64,000 bases of DNA from Mangifera indica (taxonomy: Eukaryota > Streptophyta > Magnoliopsida > Sapindales > Anacardiaceae). The notes under the pieces were generated by a model that made no database searches, was not told the DNA's origin, and saw nothing but the letters and a program-made list of their open reading frames with translations. The stretch is from contig NW_025401095.1 of the NCBI RefSeq assembly GCF_011075055.1, positions 648,501 through 712,500 of the forward strand. The letters are read 5' to 3'. A program made the position numbers and the translations under genes. Below, piece after piece: positions 36,874 through 51,767 of the stretch (positions within the stretch are counted from its first letter, which is position 1; the number at the start of each line of letters is the position of its first letter).

Positions 36874-39800
36874 ATGTTTTGGCGTATGACAGGATTGTCT
36901 ACTGCGTCTCCGGTGAGTTTTTGTCTTTGTTTTTTTTCAATTTTGATTGCTTGGTTGCCTGATTCGTGATCTGTGTGCGCATTTGTTGCTGCATTTATGT
37001 GTAATTTGGAAATGGATTTCTTTGTTTGGATTACATAGGTTATTGTATTTAAATTTTTTAGTTTCGATATGCATACAGAACAGTGCGTTTTGGTAAGTTG
37101 TGGTTTCTGTTTATATGCGTATCTTTTCTAGTCATTTTGAATTGAATTAAATGCTTACTTAGGTTCTGGTGTATTTGAAATAAAGAGGAATTGACTCTGT
37201 GGTCAAAGAACTGTTTCTATCAGCCAAGTTTCAGCAAAATTGCAATGCAATAGTGAGAGTTGAGAGTGTTATCTGTTGAATTTGATAAATTTTTTATTGT
37301 TTTTCTCTTTTTTATATTATAGCTTGTCTCTTTTTGGACATAGGAAAGACAACTATTAATGTTGATAACAATAGAAATCTTTTGGCTAGTTGATCAGGGG
37401 CAATTTGGGTTTCAGTGAATAAGTTTACTGGGTAGTAATAACGGAGTTATATTATTGCTTAATTTAGATGCTAAAGTTTAAATCATCCTGTAGGAGAGCA
37501 TAAGAACTGTACCATTTTGCGCTGAATTTTGTGTGTTGCAAAATCAGTATGTCTGCCGTAATGAGAGATGAATAGAGATAAAATTGTAAGGGGTTCCTTC
37601 CAAAGAAATTTAATTTGCTACCAGGATCAGTAACTGTGACTGTTCAGTATTACCAAGCAATGAAGATAAGAAATTTAAGAGAAAGATTTAAGAAATAGAA
37701 GGGAGAAACTACACTTAAGATTTATAAAATTTGAGGGAAATTGACTGATGCCTGAGCATTTGATCATCACTGATGCTGGATACTATTCCAGAATGAACTT
37801 CTAGTAACTTCTTTTTTCCAAATGTTGTCTTTTACCCCATTTGTTGGTTTAAATAAAAAAAATTGGAGAATAAAAGGACTCAAATTTTTTTTTTTTAACC
37901 CTATGCTGATCCATTTTTCTAAGCCTATTGGATCTGGAAACTATCAACCCTCAGTTTTTATGAAAAAATCAGTAAGAGAGGAGATGTTTTGAATGATGTG
38001 TTGTCTCTAGCTAGATAACTAACATTGGTAAAGTGGGATGAAGATTTATACTTGATGTTAGATCTGTTCATGAAATAGATCCTTTTTCAAGAGCATCTCA
38101 TGCTCTTTGAACGTATTTTGCTCAAACTGACGTTTTAAAAGTAATATGTTGCATGCTACATGCTTTGTTTTAGACTGTTGCATCATGATGCATAATATGC
38201 CATCACAGATGCTTCATCACAAACTGGATGTGTATGAGGAAAGCTTGTGCTTGACTTGTTATGATGGAAACAGAAGTTGTGGTTTTGCTTTAACATGATT
38301 TTTGCTTCATTCCCCTTTTGGTGATAACATCTGCTTGTCTTTCTCATATTTATTACCCAGCTCATTTAGTTTTGGATGTTCTAAATTTTTATCCAAAAAA
38401 TTTTAGTTTTTTTTTCTCTTTCATTTCACTTTTCCTGGGTCCTAAATGTAGGTGGAGACAATTTTGGATAAGGAGAATTTCACATTGGAGGAGCTTCTTG
38501 ATGAGGATGATATAATTCAAGAATGCAAAGCTTTGAATGGCCGACTTATAAATTTGTAATATTTTTTTAATCTTCTTCATGTATATGAAATTTTTATGTA
38601 TTTTGTCTTTGTTTTGTTATTGCTAATGAGTAATTGATTTCTAGGGACTATTTCTACCTTGTGTTTATTTTTAACTTTTAAATTGTATCTTCGAAAATTG
38701 TGTCTTTCTGCTATTTTCAAGGATCATTACTATTGAAATGTCATGATACATGAGGTTAATTAGCAAAGATTGATTAGAATACAGGTTGAAAAGTCAAAGT
38801 GTTAGTCAAAGGTTGATTCTTTTTCTCGTAGTTGATTTTTTCACTCATTGCTTCTTAGGCACTAGGATTTGGCTCCTTAGCTAATGCAATAGATTTTAAA
38901 AATGAGGTATTCAAACTTACAGGATCTATAGCTGCTCAATCTTTTTCCCTTTTCTTATGCTTATTTACATGAGGGATATCCCTTGTTGGATTTCATCTAG
39001 CATTTGTGCCTGGCACAAAATTCTAATGCCTTGGCAAGCTTCAAGGCATTTCCTTCATTGTATGCTCATTTGAGTTTTTGTGGTTAGGATATTATTGCTA
39101 ATGCCTTGGTGCTGTATAGGTATTGACTGCCCTTGGATAAAGGCTTCAAGGAGGGATATCTTATTTATTTATTTTTTTAGAAAAAGAAACTATACAAAGA
39201 ATTATGAGTGCTTTTTAAATTTGATGTGTTTTATGTTCTTCTCTGTGCAACACTGAAATTGTGCCCTTAAATTTGCTTTACAAGCTTGCCATTTTTTTGA
39301 CAGTTGATAATGGTTTTCTGGTTTTTATTATATACCATATTTTGTTATTTTTCTTGCCTTCCAGTTTGCGAGAAAGGCCTCAGGTTGAACAACTGATTCG
39401 ATATGTTGTGGTTGAGGCTGCTGAGGATGCTGAAAAGAGGCGAACTTTTAAGTAGGTTTAATGGATGACCATTTTTATCTTGTTGCTACATGGTATATCA
39501 GTCTGGATTCAGTAGTTGATATTACCATTTATTTATTGATTCCTTAGGTTTCCCTTTATAGCTTGTGAGATTTTTACTTGTGAAGTTGATATCATTCTTA
39601 AGACATTGGTAGAGGATGAGGAGGTAAGATGCCAACTCTGTTCCTTTCTGGTTGCTCATTTTATATTTCCAGAATGTCAATCTCTGAACTGTCAGGTCAT
39701 TTCTTATTTTCAGTTGATGAATTTGTTGTTTTCCTTTCTGGAACCGGAAAACCCGCATAGCACATTACTGGCTGGGTACTTCAGCAAGGTACCTCAAACT

Positions 39801-42800
39801 GAATTTTAAAGATAGTAGTATGTCAGATGAAGGGACTATCAACACCCCTCATCATTGGAGGTTCTCTTTATATTCTGATTATCATTTTATCTCTTCTAAT
39901 GTTGCGCTATTGTCTTCTTTGTAGGTTGTGATTTGTCTGTTGTTGAGGAAGACAATTCATTTTATGCATTATGTTAAAGTAAGTTAAGTTATCTCTTTCA
40001 ACTTTTTTTAATATTCTTTTCCATTTGTGCTACAATAATTTTAATGACAGTTCACTTTCCAGTGTATAATTTATCATTCTTGTTGCCTTTGAAATATAAA
40101 TAAAAAAGAAGATTTACAGAGGATGTTTATCAATGAAAAATGTTAATTTAACTCTTGGAAGTGTCAGCCATTGTGGTGTCTAGAGTTGAGATTTTCACTC
40201 CCTTTGTGATTATTTTCTGCCAGTATTAATATTGAATGAATAGGCTTCCATTTCAGTTGAACCTCCATCAGTATTTTATGCTTGTAAGCCCCTTGTTTCT
40301 TTTGCTATGAGGATGTGATGAAGGTATAATGGAGTATGGTAGTCTGTAAGTAGAGTTGAGTCATTGTAGGGATGTTACAGGCCCCTTAAATCATATATGA
40401 ATTGGGGAGTTTGCAGTTTTGCAAATCATGAGAATTCCGGGGCATTTATTTCCACGCTTGTTCATTTACTGGATCTTAAGTTTGCATTGCATTGTTATCA
40501 GGATGTCTAAGAAGATACAATCGTCTTTTGTTCAAACAGAACAAAAAATTGAATAATCATGAAAATTGGTGCGTAGATGTTACTACCTATTGATTGTTCT
40601 TTTGAATTGTAACTACAATTCAGAGTGTAGGTCTGATTTTTGGTAGAAATTTTACCTTATCTCTTGAGCTGAATTTCAATGAATCCCATGGATTTAGTTG
40701 TAATTGTGTTGTTGCTTTGAAATGAGCACGCTATTGCTGTCTTCTTCGTATGTAATAAAACCATCATATGTTTAGTCAGAATTTCCTTTCCTCTGTGGGG
40801 TTGGATCATGTACATTATGATTGTGTTTTATTGAAAAATTTTCAATCATGAATTATAAGTTATCTTCATTGCATACTTTTAGGGACTGAGCACCAATATT
40901 ATTAATATCACAAGAAAACAATGCTAACAATAAGAGGTCTCAGTTCCTCCCTAAGGATAGCGTCCTAGTTAGCCAAAGGCTGCGCAAAATACCCAAATAA
41001 CAATATTTTTCTCCTTCTGTTCCTCCATCCAACCCCTCCTTTATAGTAATTTCATCTCATCCCAATACGTGCAATCAAATACATCAAATATCAACTAAGT
41101 CAACTATTTTCTAAATCAGATATCATCTTCCTAATCAATATCTAATGTTATCATCCTTATTTATATCTAATATGATCTTAATAATTTGAACTTCCTAATT
41201 AATATTGCCCTAATACAAACATTAATTGATAAGTAGTTGCCTTCAACTTCCATTGAGTATGATATTTGACTTGTATTATTGGCAATAAAGGGTATGTTTA
41301 TTTTTGATAAGGGTATGTTTATGTATGCAATGTTTTTGATATCTTTTTTTATAGTCCACTAATATGCCTCTTATTTTTATCTTAATATAGTTAAATGTTT
41401 ATTAACAATTTATATAGATATGTTGTATAATATTTGACTTTTTTGTGAGGACATGTCAATTTGCTGATCAGGGTAATAAAGCATAATAGTGTTGGGCTTG
41501 TTGATTTTCAGTCCCAAGAAATTGGAGGTTGTTCTTGTGGATTTTAAAAAAGAAGCGATATTTTAAGATACAATTTGAATGTATTCATACCTTATACTGA
41601 TCCTTGACACTTATTTCTAGGATTAATGATTTGCAATGTTGTTATTGCTCAAAAATTTATGATTCAGCAAGTCATATACTCTAGGAAACGATGGCAGATT
41701 CTCTATTCACCTTTAGATTCTTCTGACAGCACTGGTTAAAACCATTTCTCACCACCCTATGCATCCATTTTTTCTAATTTAGTTTAGTTAATTTTTTTAT
41801 GTTTCTGTATGATATGTAGTAAGCTTATGTCCCATTTTTATGCTGTCATCCAGGCACATCAAGAAATTATTTCTCGGCTAGTTGACCTGATTGGTATTAC
41901 ATCTATCATGGAGGTTGGTTGTTCATCATATATGTTGCTTGTATATTAACTACTTGCTCAAAGTTATGTTTTGGTTACATTCAATTGCATCTGCATTATG
42001 CCTGTATTTTGTTCCTATAATTGCTACCTCTTTGTAAACAGGTTTTAATACGCCTTATTGGTGCCGATGAGCACATGCATGCAAACTATAGCGAGTCAAT
42101 GCAGTGGATAGAGGATACAAATGTGTTAGAGATGATTGTGGACAAGTTCAGCTCTTCGGTAAGTTTCTTTCGTTGTCTTCTTAATTTCTATTCTTAGATT
42201 TCTATGTCTTGATAAGGTGTGACTGCAACATTTTCTTGCTACTGCATTCATATTGAAGAAACTGGGTTTTCTTAATTTTGATTACATCTCGTTTTCTCCC
42301 CCATTGGAGGGACTTACATATATTTAAATTTCAGTTAGCCTATGAAAGTAATCCTCGCTTATTGTTGTTGTTATAAAAAAAAAAAAATGTTTTGATGTGC
42401 ATAGAGTGGCCATGAATATTTATGATTCTACTAATAGGCATATCTACAAGTTAAGTATAATGATCTGGATTTTACTCCCAGAATTTTGTATGTCAAGAGC
42501 TTATAATAGGTTTATTTAATACTTTATATTTATATATGCAATGAAAGTTTGGAAGCTAAAATTAATCAGGATTGCAAAACTAAATTGTGACATGAAGAAA
42601 ATTCTGAAAGCTAGTTAAGTGAAATCAATTCAAGTTGGTTACTAATGTAATAATAATGTTGGAATTAGAGCCGGCAGTGGGCCGTGCTTGGCTGGGCTGA
42701 AAATGGCGAGGCTTGATGTGCCACAAGCTGTGCCATGCTAAGGCCCTCAAAATGCGGGCCCTGCTGGTCCACAAAATAAGAAGGCCCGGGGTCTGACCTG

Positions 42801-45800
42801 CAGCATTGTGGGCCATGCCTTTGTGGGCTGGCCCACCAATTTTTAAAATTTTTGCGGGCCGTGGCGGCCTACAGGCCTTCCTGTGAGGCCCCGACACAGC
42901 CTGCTATGTTCGTGGGCCTTGGCATGGCGTGCAAATTCTCTAGTTGGAATTATGTTATTTACTGAAAAAATAAAGATATTCATTACCAATTTTTGATTGA
43001 CTAGATTTTCTTTAGACAAGCAGTGAAATTATTGGCAATGATCAATTAAATCATTTGATATTCATTGTTGGATTATGAAGCTTGATGGTGATGGAAATGT
43101 CAGGTAGTTTAATCTGTTTTGGGCAATACCTCCTTCCTCTTCTTTGGCTCTGTTAAACAAACATGTTACTTTGGACAAGCAGTGTTATGGAATTTTTACA
43201 GTTATGGCTACTTTTTAGGCACATTATTAGAAATAAACAAGAGAGTTTCTTTTTAGATACATCTGGCCAAGAGATTTTGTCTATGTTGGATAAAGTAAAA
43301 TTTTGGGATTCTCTTTGGGCATCTTTACTCCAGAGTTTCAAGATGTTTCTTTTTTCTTTATTCAACATGGGGGAGCTTCAATTACCTAGATCGGGAAGAT
43401 TTTTGTGTGAACTTGTTTAGGGATTTAGGGATGATTATTGTTAAATTGGAGAATTGTTTTTCACTTTATATAGTTTTTCTAAGCCTAGGTTTTAGGGACA
43501 GCTTTCCTTTTTTGTGTGGGAAACTTTTCCGTTTTACTTTTTATTTGATTGGAATCTGTTTGTTTCTGGCCAAAAAGAAAAGTAAAAAATAAATAAGGAA
43601 ACAAAATTGTCAGGTGGTTTATGAGTAGTCAGAGGAGTGACTGAAGTGGGGGATCTGATTAACTCAATTATTTGCCAATTTATATATTTTTCCTTGGTGC
43701 CAATTTCTTCAAATGCCGCTGCATTTTTGAAGATGTTAGGTCTTTTTTGTTGGACCCTTTTAAAGGTTATCTAGATGAGATGCTATGTTTCACAAATTGT
43801 TGTAGCGATACATCTTTGACTTCTGGTCATTTGCCAATTTATATATTTTGCATTAGTGCCAATTTCTTCAAATGCTGCTGCATTTTCTAAGACTTTAGGT
43901 CTTTTTTGTTGAACCCCTTTTAAAGGTTATCTAGATGAGATGCTTTGTTTCACAAAGTGCTATAACCAATACATATTTGACTTCTTACTGTTGGGCATGT
44001 GAAGTTCAAGAATAAAATGCAAGTTTAAATTATTTGTTATTCACACTCTAGATTGATATTCAACAATCTTTCATATGTAATATGCAATGATTGCCATGTA
44101 TTAAATAGATACATACTTTTTTTGCCACAGGATTGTCCAGAGGTGCATGCAAATGCGGCTGAAACACTGTGTTCTATAACACGATTTGCTCCCCCGGGTT
44201 TTGCAGCTAAGATTACTAGTCCAATGTATTGTTTTATCTTCCATTGTTGCCCAGATAAACTGCTAATGGTTCTGTATGGCATCCCCCTAATTTTATTACT
44301 GGGCATTTCTTTTTTCTGTGCAATCATGCAGTTTCATAGGGAGGTTATTTCGTCATGCTTTGGAAGACTCTCGGCCAAAATCTGTTCTGGTTAACTCATT
44401 GTCTATCTGTATATCTTTGTTAGACCCTAAGAGGCTAACATCAGGGACATACTATATGTTCAACCGTCAGATAACTCATGGATCCACAGTAACTGCAAAT
44501 CCGGATACAGTTGAAGGAATGCTGGGTATCCTAGGTGAATATTTGGTCAATAAGTTTTCCATTATATGGTGATACAAGATCAGAGCCTTGTCTGTTTCTG
44601 TCACTAATTTGTTTTCTTTTTATGACTAAAGAAAATAATTTTGATGTTGTGCAATTCTGCAGGTGATTTACTGAAGCTTTTGGATGTGTCGTCTGAGGAG
44701 AGTGTCTTGCTAACCACATATGGCAAGTTGCAGCCACCTCTTGGAAATCATCGCTTGAAAGTATGTCTTATTTGTTTATTCTAGTCCTTTCATTTTTCTT
44801 TAATGATTTAAAAGCTATCTTAATTTTTTTTTCCGTTAATTGGGGAACTTTGCTTGGATTGGTTATATGGGTAATTCCCTGGGGCATAATGATTAGACCT
44901 ACAATCACTGAAGCAGGTAAGTTAGGGCTTCCAAGCGTGGTAGAAGCTCAAACCTGGGCTTCTTCCTGGAAGTTCTAGTGCTTCACTAGATTTGCTAACC
45001 CTTAGGGTTTGGCTGTCTTAATTTTTGACCTTCGCATAAGTAGAAGTTTCTACTGTTTGACTATTTTGTAGGTAGTCCTAGCTTGAATTTCCAATTTGTT
45101 TTTCAGAGTAAGCTAATTAGTGATTTGCTATTCTTGACTACTAATTGAACATGAATGTTTTCAGATTGTAGAGTTCTTTTCAGTATTGCTGACAGTTGGC
45201 AGCGAAGCAGCTGAGAAGGAATTAATTCGACTAGGTGCAGTGAAAAGAATATGGGACTTGTTCTTTGAGTAAGTTAAAAAGAAGCTCTGCTATGCAATGG
45301 AGGGTGACCAGACTTCTGGCCTTATGCCTGTTTTAATTGACTGTAGGTACCCATACAATAATTTTTTGCATCATCACGTAGAGACCATAATCTTATCTTG
45401 TTTGGAGAGCAAAAAAACACCTCTTATCGAACACCTCCTTCATGAGTGCAATCTCAGTGGGAAAATTCTTGCAGCAGAGAAGAATTTCATTTTAGAAGCT
45501 GATTCAAACAAGGTAATTGTCCTGTATCTGTAAGTTACTATTATTTATTTGTTGGGGCATTTCTTAAAATGATTTCTGTTTTTTCTTTTCTTTTTATTTT
45601 TTCTATCATGTGCTTTTTTTTATGGGTAAGTTATCATGTGCTTGTTGCTTTTGGTCAGCACTTAACCTTTTATCTGCTAGTTAGAACTAACAAATATTGT
45701 TCTCCAACAGCCAACTATTCCAGCTGAGGGTAGATTGCCGCCCAGGATAGGGAATATTGGGCACTTAACACGTATATCTAACAAACTTGTACAGCTGGGA

Positions 45801-48800
45801 AATAGCAGCAAAGAAATTCAAGCATATTTGCAGGTTTATTACTCAACCTATACTGTTGTTTAATCAGTTGATGGGCAATATTGCTTAAGGAAAGTTCTTT
45901 CACTGGCTTTTAAAGAGGTAAAGTCAAGATTACAGCCTGATTGGCTTAGTTATATAATAGACTAATATGTGCATGGTGGAACTGTGAGTTGGGGTATATT
46001 AAGTAGTTCGTAGGTCTTTTATTTATTTATTATTGTAGTTGTTCTAGAGCATGTTTTTTCATTTAAGATCGATTGAAAGATTATGCTAACTTTGAGTTTA
46101 ACATCTCTCCCTTCCTAGAAGTGTCCCAACTATTTGTGTCATGTGCATGTTGTCACTAGCAGTGAGCTTGTTGTCCTGATTTTGATTAACTTACACTATA
46201 TATCTCTTATCTAATGCAAAATTATCTATTGTTCTCAATCATTATTTGAATTTTCTTAGTCATTATTATTTTTTCATTTGTGGATTTTAATTATATAGGA
46301 GAACAGTGAATGGAGTGATTGGCAAATAAATGTCCTATCAAAACGAAATGCGGTGGAGAATGTATATCAGTGGGCTTGTGGGTATGTTTTCTTTCAAAAA
46401 ATGTTGTTGAACCTGCCAAAGGTTTTTGTTTCTGAATCTTTCTGCTTACGCATCTGAAGTAAGTTTAACTACTTTTTATATGATTGAGTTCCGTGTGCTG
46501 TCTTTTCATATTGCATTTTGTAGTAATGGTTTTCTTTAGAGAAGTTGTTGATACATTTTCTAGATTCGACAGCCATATACCTATATACCTGCCAGGATAA
46601 GTCTGGTTATTACACAGTTGTGATTTTTATTTTACTAGCATGCCGTTGCGTAATTGTACTTGCCTGTTATGATCAGTGTAAGTCTGAGTGTAAAGAGCAT
46701 ATATGTTGAGATCTTCCTTTTTTTTTTTAATTTTGAATAGGAAATAAGAAATTTTATTTAAAGTACAAATGTTTACAAAAGTAGTTGCGTAGTAGTCCAC
46801 AAAAAAGTTAAGAAATATAAATCTCATTAACAACATTCCAATTCTCTTGTCTGCAATCTGATTTATTATTTACCAATGGAAGTGCAACAATGTTGGCTAA
46901 ATTATATGTATTGAGAGTAGTTGGAAGAATTCTTGGATGACCAATTCGTGTTGTAATTAACTCTGTTGGATGGACCACTAAGTTACTTTAATAGTTCTTT
47001 TATTTTCCTGTGTGTGGGTGTGTCTAAAGGATTAGTAAGAAGCTTGTTTCATTAAATGGGTTAGGGATTATAGTTCCCATTTATTTAGATGATGCTAATT
47101 ATTAGATGCATAAGAAGCTTGTTTCATTAAATGAGTTAGGGATTATAGTTCCCATTTATTTAGGCAATGCTAATTGTTAGATGCACAACTCATATAGGCC
47201 AAGGCCTTAAAATATTTTACTTTATTTTAATTTTTTAATTTCATAAATTAGTTACACTCCTATAAAAGTATCTAGAATGGCTAAAATTATATGTTTAAAT
47301 GAGGTTGGTGCATTTATGTGCTACTATCCCTTTTACCATGGGAGAATTTTGTTGCTACACTTGTATTGAATTTAATAAATGTCTTTATTTACTTTTATTA
47401 ATATTGGATTGTTTTATCTGTTTAAACAGGAGGCCGACAGCTCTACATGACCCGAATAGAGATAGTGATGATGATGATTACCAAAATAGAGATTATGATG
47501 TTGCAGCCTTGGCAAATAACTTGAGCCAGGCATTTCGATATGGCATTTACAACAATGATGATATAGATGAGGTACTTTTTAGAATTTTCGGAGTAGTCCA
47601 ATTGCAATACATTTTTAATTTCTTTAACTCATCAAATAAATTTTCATTAGCTATATAGTTGAACGGTAAACAATCAAATATTATGAGAAGGAATTATGAA
47701 GGTGGAGAATAAATATATTTTTATAAATGCTACTAGTCAAGTAGGTTACCAACAGAGACACGATTGCAGAGGCATATCACCTTTGAATGATCGACAGAAG
47801 TCATGACCACTTTTTAAGCTAGGTATTGATCTTTGAATTGTTGGGTCTAGGAAATGCCAAGTGAAGGTATGAGGCAGACTTGCCATGTTTAGAGAACAGA
47901 TGATCTACTCTAGAACATGACTTATATCCATGGGGCAAGGCCATAAAAAGTTAAGTGTCAAAGATTTTATAAGATGATTTTTCTCTTATGGTCTATTTTG
48001 CCTAATACCTCCTTAAAATATGTGTGGATTCTGTATGAAGACCAATTTAACTGGAGCGTTTGATTGGCTTTTCTCTGGTCATAAATCCACATGCATTTGT
48101 CTGGAAGGGTGTGAACTATCATTTTATTATCTTGCAGTTATCTTCTCTACACATATACTATGAAGCAATAAATTCAAGATGGCATTTGAAATCTGTATTT
48201 TGTTCTTTCTTTAATTTATTTGAGACAGCAGAAATCACACCTATGTTTTAAATGTTTATAAATTATACTTTCAAAGGTTCTCCTTTAAATAAACTTGTCT
48301 GGTTGTTATACCCCTCTAATTTGTATTTTCATTCCTTGTCAGCTCACTTTTGTATATAGTTTATTGATGAAGTAACCTAAGCAGTTCTTGGGGATTTGCT
48401 TCTTTCCAAATCAAAACTCTATTTTCATTTTGAAATGGAATATCTTTCTTAGCATCATTATGGGCCATGGTCACTAAAGAATTCAAGGATTTTTTAATTT
48501 CTTTTTGAAGAACTGGGAAGCTCTTTTGCACTAAAATTAGAGGCCGATTTTTTATAGCTCAATATTGTAGAAAAATGTCTGACCTGTTGTAAATCTGAAA
48601 GTGGACTTCTGGTCCATCTCAATCTTTGCATTTTTTGTTGTAGAAATAAAATTTTCTGTTTTAAAGAGGTTTGACATTCTCTGTTTTGGACCAACAGCAC
48701 CCAGCATTTGTTTACTTTTCAAATTATGTATCTGCATATATAGTCATGTAATGGTTAGACTGTAACTGTTTAACCTATCTTGGATATGGGTACAACAGTT

Positions 48801-51767
48801 GTGGTAAGCCATATTTCTTGGGAATATATCATTGTAATGGGGAGTTCTAATGCAGATGCAAGAGAAGTTTGTACCATCCTAACCTAAATTTATCTTTTAT
48901 TTTTCATCTCTTTTCATTTTAGCTATTAGACTGGAATCATTGTGTCGCATATGTAATACCTGTAATGTTATTTTCATGCATCTGTGATATTTATTCATTT
49001 TTTAAATTATAACATATTAATTGATTATCATATTTTTCTAGATTATTGATGATAATTTTTATTTGGTTACTTCTTTTATTGAATTGCTTTTCCTTTGCCA
49101 TTATTTTTTCTTTCACTGATGCGAGTTTCCCTTTTTAGTGAGATTCTATGTGAAGCTGGCACAACTTACTAATTCCTTTTTATGAATTTCAGGCACACGG
49201 CTCTCTTGGACGGGATGATGAGGTATGAGATGAAATTATATTTCATGCTCACTTTCTTGATTGTGAAGAGAATAACTTTCTAGTATCTGTTTCAGCAACT
49301 GCTTTCGAGCTTTTTTTCCTTTTTCTGTTTATTATTATTTGTATAATAATAATTTTTTTTTTGATGATGATGATAATCATCATTATTTGCCATGATTTTT
49401 TAACCAGTCCATGCTCAATTCTTATATTTTTATATTGCAATATTTTGTTATATCAACGTCGGAGCTTTTTGATGAGGCTTAACAAAATCTTATCAAACCT
49501 TCTACAGAGAAGTGTCAAGTGATGTTTCTTTGGGTTTTCTTACTGAGTATGCAGGAAAAAACTCACTATATGATCCCTATTTGAATTATGTTGTTTTGAT
49601 GTCTGCATGAAAGGGATAGGGTGGGAAGAGAGCAACATTTTTTTTTTTTTGGGCTTCTCTTGACAGCTTGCTCACTTGTAGATCAATTTTCAAATTTATA
49701 ATAAATTATCTAGCTTCATATTAAGAAAAATCATGATGTGTGTTACTGTTACAGATTTACTGTTAATTATGTCAATAGTTCTTTGGAAATTGACTAGTTG
49801 GATATTAAATCTATATGCTATATTATATAGTGGAAAGTAGTTTGACCAAGTTTTTCAACCATAATCTATCATCATTAGTCTTTTGGACTATTCTAGTTGT
49901 ACAGCAGTGAATTAAATTTTGTCCAGTTGCTATCTAAATATGAAGAGTCTTAAAAACATAAATTTTAATATGAATATAATCTAATTTCTATTATAACTCT
50001 CATAACTTGCTGTCTTGTTAAAAAAAAAATATTTATGAGTAGTGGATATTTTCTGATGGATATACTTGGCAGGATGTCTATTTTGATGATGAATCTGCTG
50101 AAGTTGTTATTTCTTCTCTGCGCCTGGGAGACGACCAAGAAAGGTAGGTGAAAAGCCCGTATTTAATCTTCCATTCTTTTTGCTCTTTTTGCTTGGTATC
50201 AAATCAGCAAGATATATCTGGAAGTCTTGAGGTCATTCTATTAAACCTATAAACCTTGTATCCAAATTTCGTCGTTAACATGTTGTAGATAACAAAGTAG
50301 ATGTTTTTGTGCTTAAAGAGTGACTTATGTTAACCTAGTAAGTATTCAACATGTAAAAAATATTAAATTTATCTTAACATATGGGCCATGTTGCTTATTC
50401 TATAGCATTTTTTTTGGTTATTACATTGGCTTTTAAACTGGTAGCCCAAATTTGTGAATTAGAGTAAGAGGACCTACTTTGGTTGTGTTGTGGCTATGTG
50501 GAATATTTTTGTTCTTCCTGTTGAATTAACAATAACTTTCATACAGGACTAGAACCTACTTTTCTAGGTTCTACTGACTCAGTCTGTTCAGCAAAGAATG
50601 GTTGACATTTGAGGAACAAACCTGGTTTGTTCGGTCAACTTTAATGCGGACAATGTGTGTGTGAAATCAACTCTAGTCTGACTAAAGCTTGGCTATATAC
50701 ATGTTTCTCAGTTTTTGAAACAGACTAGCACCTGACTTTTTCAGTTAGGCCTTTTATAGCTTCTACTGATCTGTTCAGCAAAGAATGGTTGACATTTGAG
50801 GAACAAACCTGGTCTGTTGAGTTGGTCGACTTTACTGTGGACAATGTGTGTATGAAATCAACTCCATTCTAACTAGTGCTAGGCCATATGAACGTTTTTC
50901 AGCTTTTGCAACATTTTTTGGAATTGAATGCCTGGATTCTAACTAGTGCTTAGCCATATGAAAGTTTTTCAGTTTTTGCAACGTTTCTTGGAATTGAATG
51001 CGTGGATGTTTGCTGCTGCCCATTTGAAATCTATGAGTTTTCATTTGGACGGCTTTTCCTTGAATTCCTGTAACATACATTTAGTTTAAGTAGCTTTTTG
51101 CATTTATAATCAGAGTTTCCATCATGCAAATTACCTATTTACTGACCATCCTGATTTTGGACCTCGTTACCGATGCTTCTTCTTTGGTCTTTGCAGTGGT
51201 TCTCTTTTTACGAATTCCAATTGGTTTGCTTTTGAGGATGATAGAGTTACCAATGACCGCTACACTGAATTACTCTCTTCTCCTTCTCCTAATAATGAAG
51301 AGGCTGCTGTTACGAATGGTGGAGGAGATGATGAGGTGGTTATTGGGGAAGAAGACTTAGATGACAGTGCAACGTCTGATGCTGTACCAGAAACAAAATC
51401 AGAAGATACAGTTGTTGACAATCTGCCAAAAGATTCTGAGGAAACAGGAGGCAGTGCAAGTGAAAAGCCTCCTGTGTGGGTTGAATGGAGGGAGACTCCG
51501 GATCCCAGTAACCTACCCAATGCAAGTGAAGCTAATGGTGAGGTGCAATTAGACTTGATGGATAAGGTTGTTGATCGCGGCCCAGATGCTTCTGAATCTT
51601 CTGACAAAATAGCAAATGCAATGCCTGCCGGAGATTCCCTACAGTCAGAAGATGAAAATAAAACTCCAAGTTATAATCCTGCAGACAATGGCGATCCAAG
51701 TACAGAACCAATTACGTCTAAGGGGGTGGAGACAGCTGTAGGAGCGGTGAAAGAAATAGAAAACTGA
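36874..51767 (+). CDS. SAPS-domain protein (SIT4-associated, PP6 regulatory subunit-like), 19 coding exons
   Basis: SAPS proteins bind and direct the PP6/Sit4 type protein phosphatase catalytic subunit. Coding exons: 36874-36912, 38452-38555, 39365-39451, 39548-39623, 39714-39788, 39925-39978, 41854-41913, 42042-42158, 44131-44225, 44332-44534, 44663-44760, 45165-45268, 45347-45512, 45711-45833, 46299-46381, 47430-47571, 49193-49222, 50073-50143, 51197-51767. They total 2298 nt in frame with GT-AG introns, giving 765 residues. MFWRMTGLS is followed by ENFTLEELLDEDDIIQECKA. The helical repeat core includes LMNLLFSFLEP, LVDLIGITSIME, PEVHANAAETL and YPYNNFLHHHVE. The conserved RDYDVAALANNLSQAFRYGI is in exon 16 and DVYFDDESAEVVISSLRLGD in exon 18. 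The C-terminal exon is acidic and Ser-rich and poorly conserved. A possible alternative C-terminal exon lies downstream. Confidence 0.95.
42666..42942. mobile_element. GC-rich hAT-like MITE, 277 bp, in SAPS intron 8
   Basis: A perfect 8-bp duplication GTTGGAAT flanks it (42658-42665 and 42943-42950). The ends are TAGAG and CTCTA, a very short TIR. The body is full of GGCC/GGGCC blocks (GGGCCGTGC, GCGGGCC, TGGGCCATGCC), a composition starkly unlike the AT-rich intron around it. No coding sequence is seen. Confidence 0.82.
43670..43987. repeat. Direct tandem duplication, 159-bp period, in SAPS intron 8
   Basis: ATTTGCCAATTTATATATTT starts copies at 43670 and 43829. Both continue through GTGCCAATTTCTTCAAATGC, TTAGGTCTTTTTTGTTG and GGTTATCTAGATGAGATGC with scattered differences. 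Confidence 0.9.
47037..47185. repeat. Direct tandem duplication, ~75-bp period, in SAPS intron 15
   Basis: AAGAAGCTTGTTTCATTAAA occurs at about 47037 and 47112. Each copy continues with GGGATTATAGTTCCCATTTA and AATGCTAATT-like sequence. Confidence 0.88.
50570..51005. repeat. Two nested tandem duplications in SAPS intron 18
   Basis: TCTGTTCAGCAAAGAATGG starts copies at 50583 and 50770 (187-bp period); both include GGACAATGTGTGT and TGAAATCAACTC. A second duplication with 70-bp period begins ATTCTAACTAGTGCT at 50866 and 50936 and runs through CATATGAA.GTTTTTCAG to GGAATTGAATGC. Confidence 0.88.

Noticed and set aside
40880..41240. LTR-like segment in SAPS intron 6
   Set aside because: The composition and phrasing suggest a retroelement remnant, but I found no ends, partner or target-site duplication.
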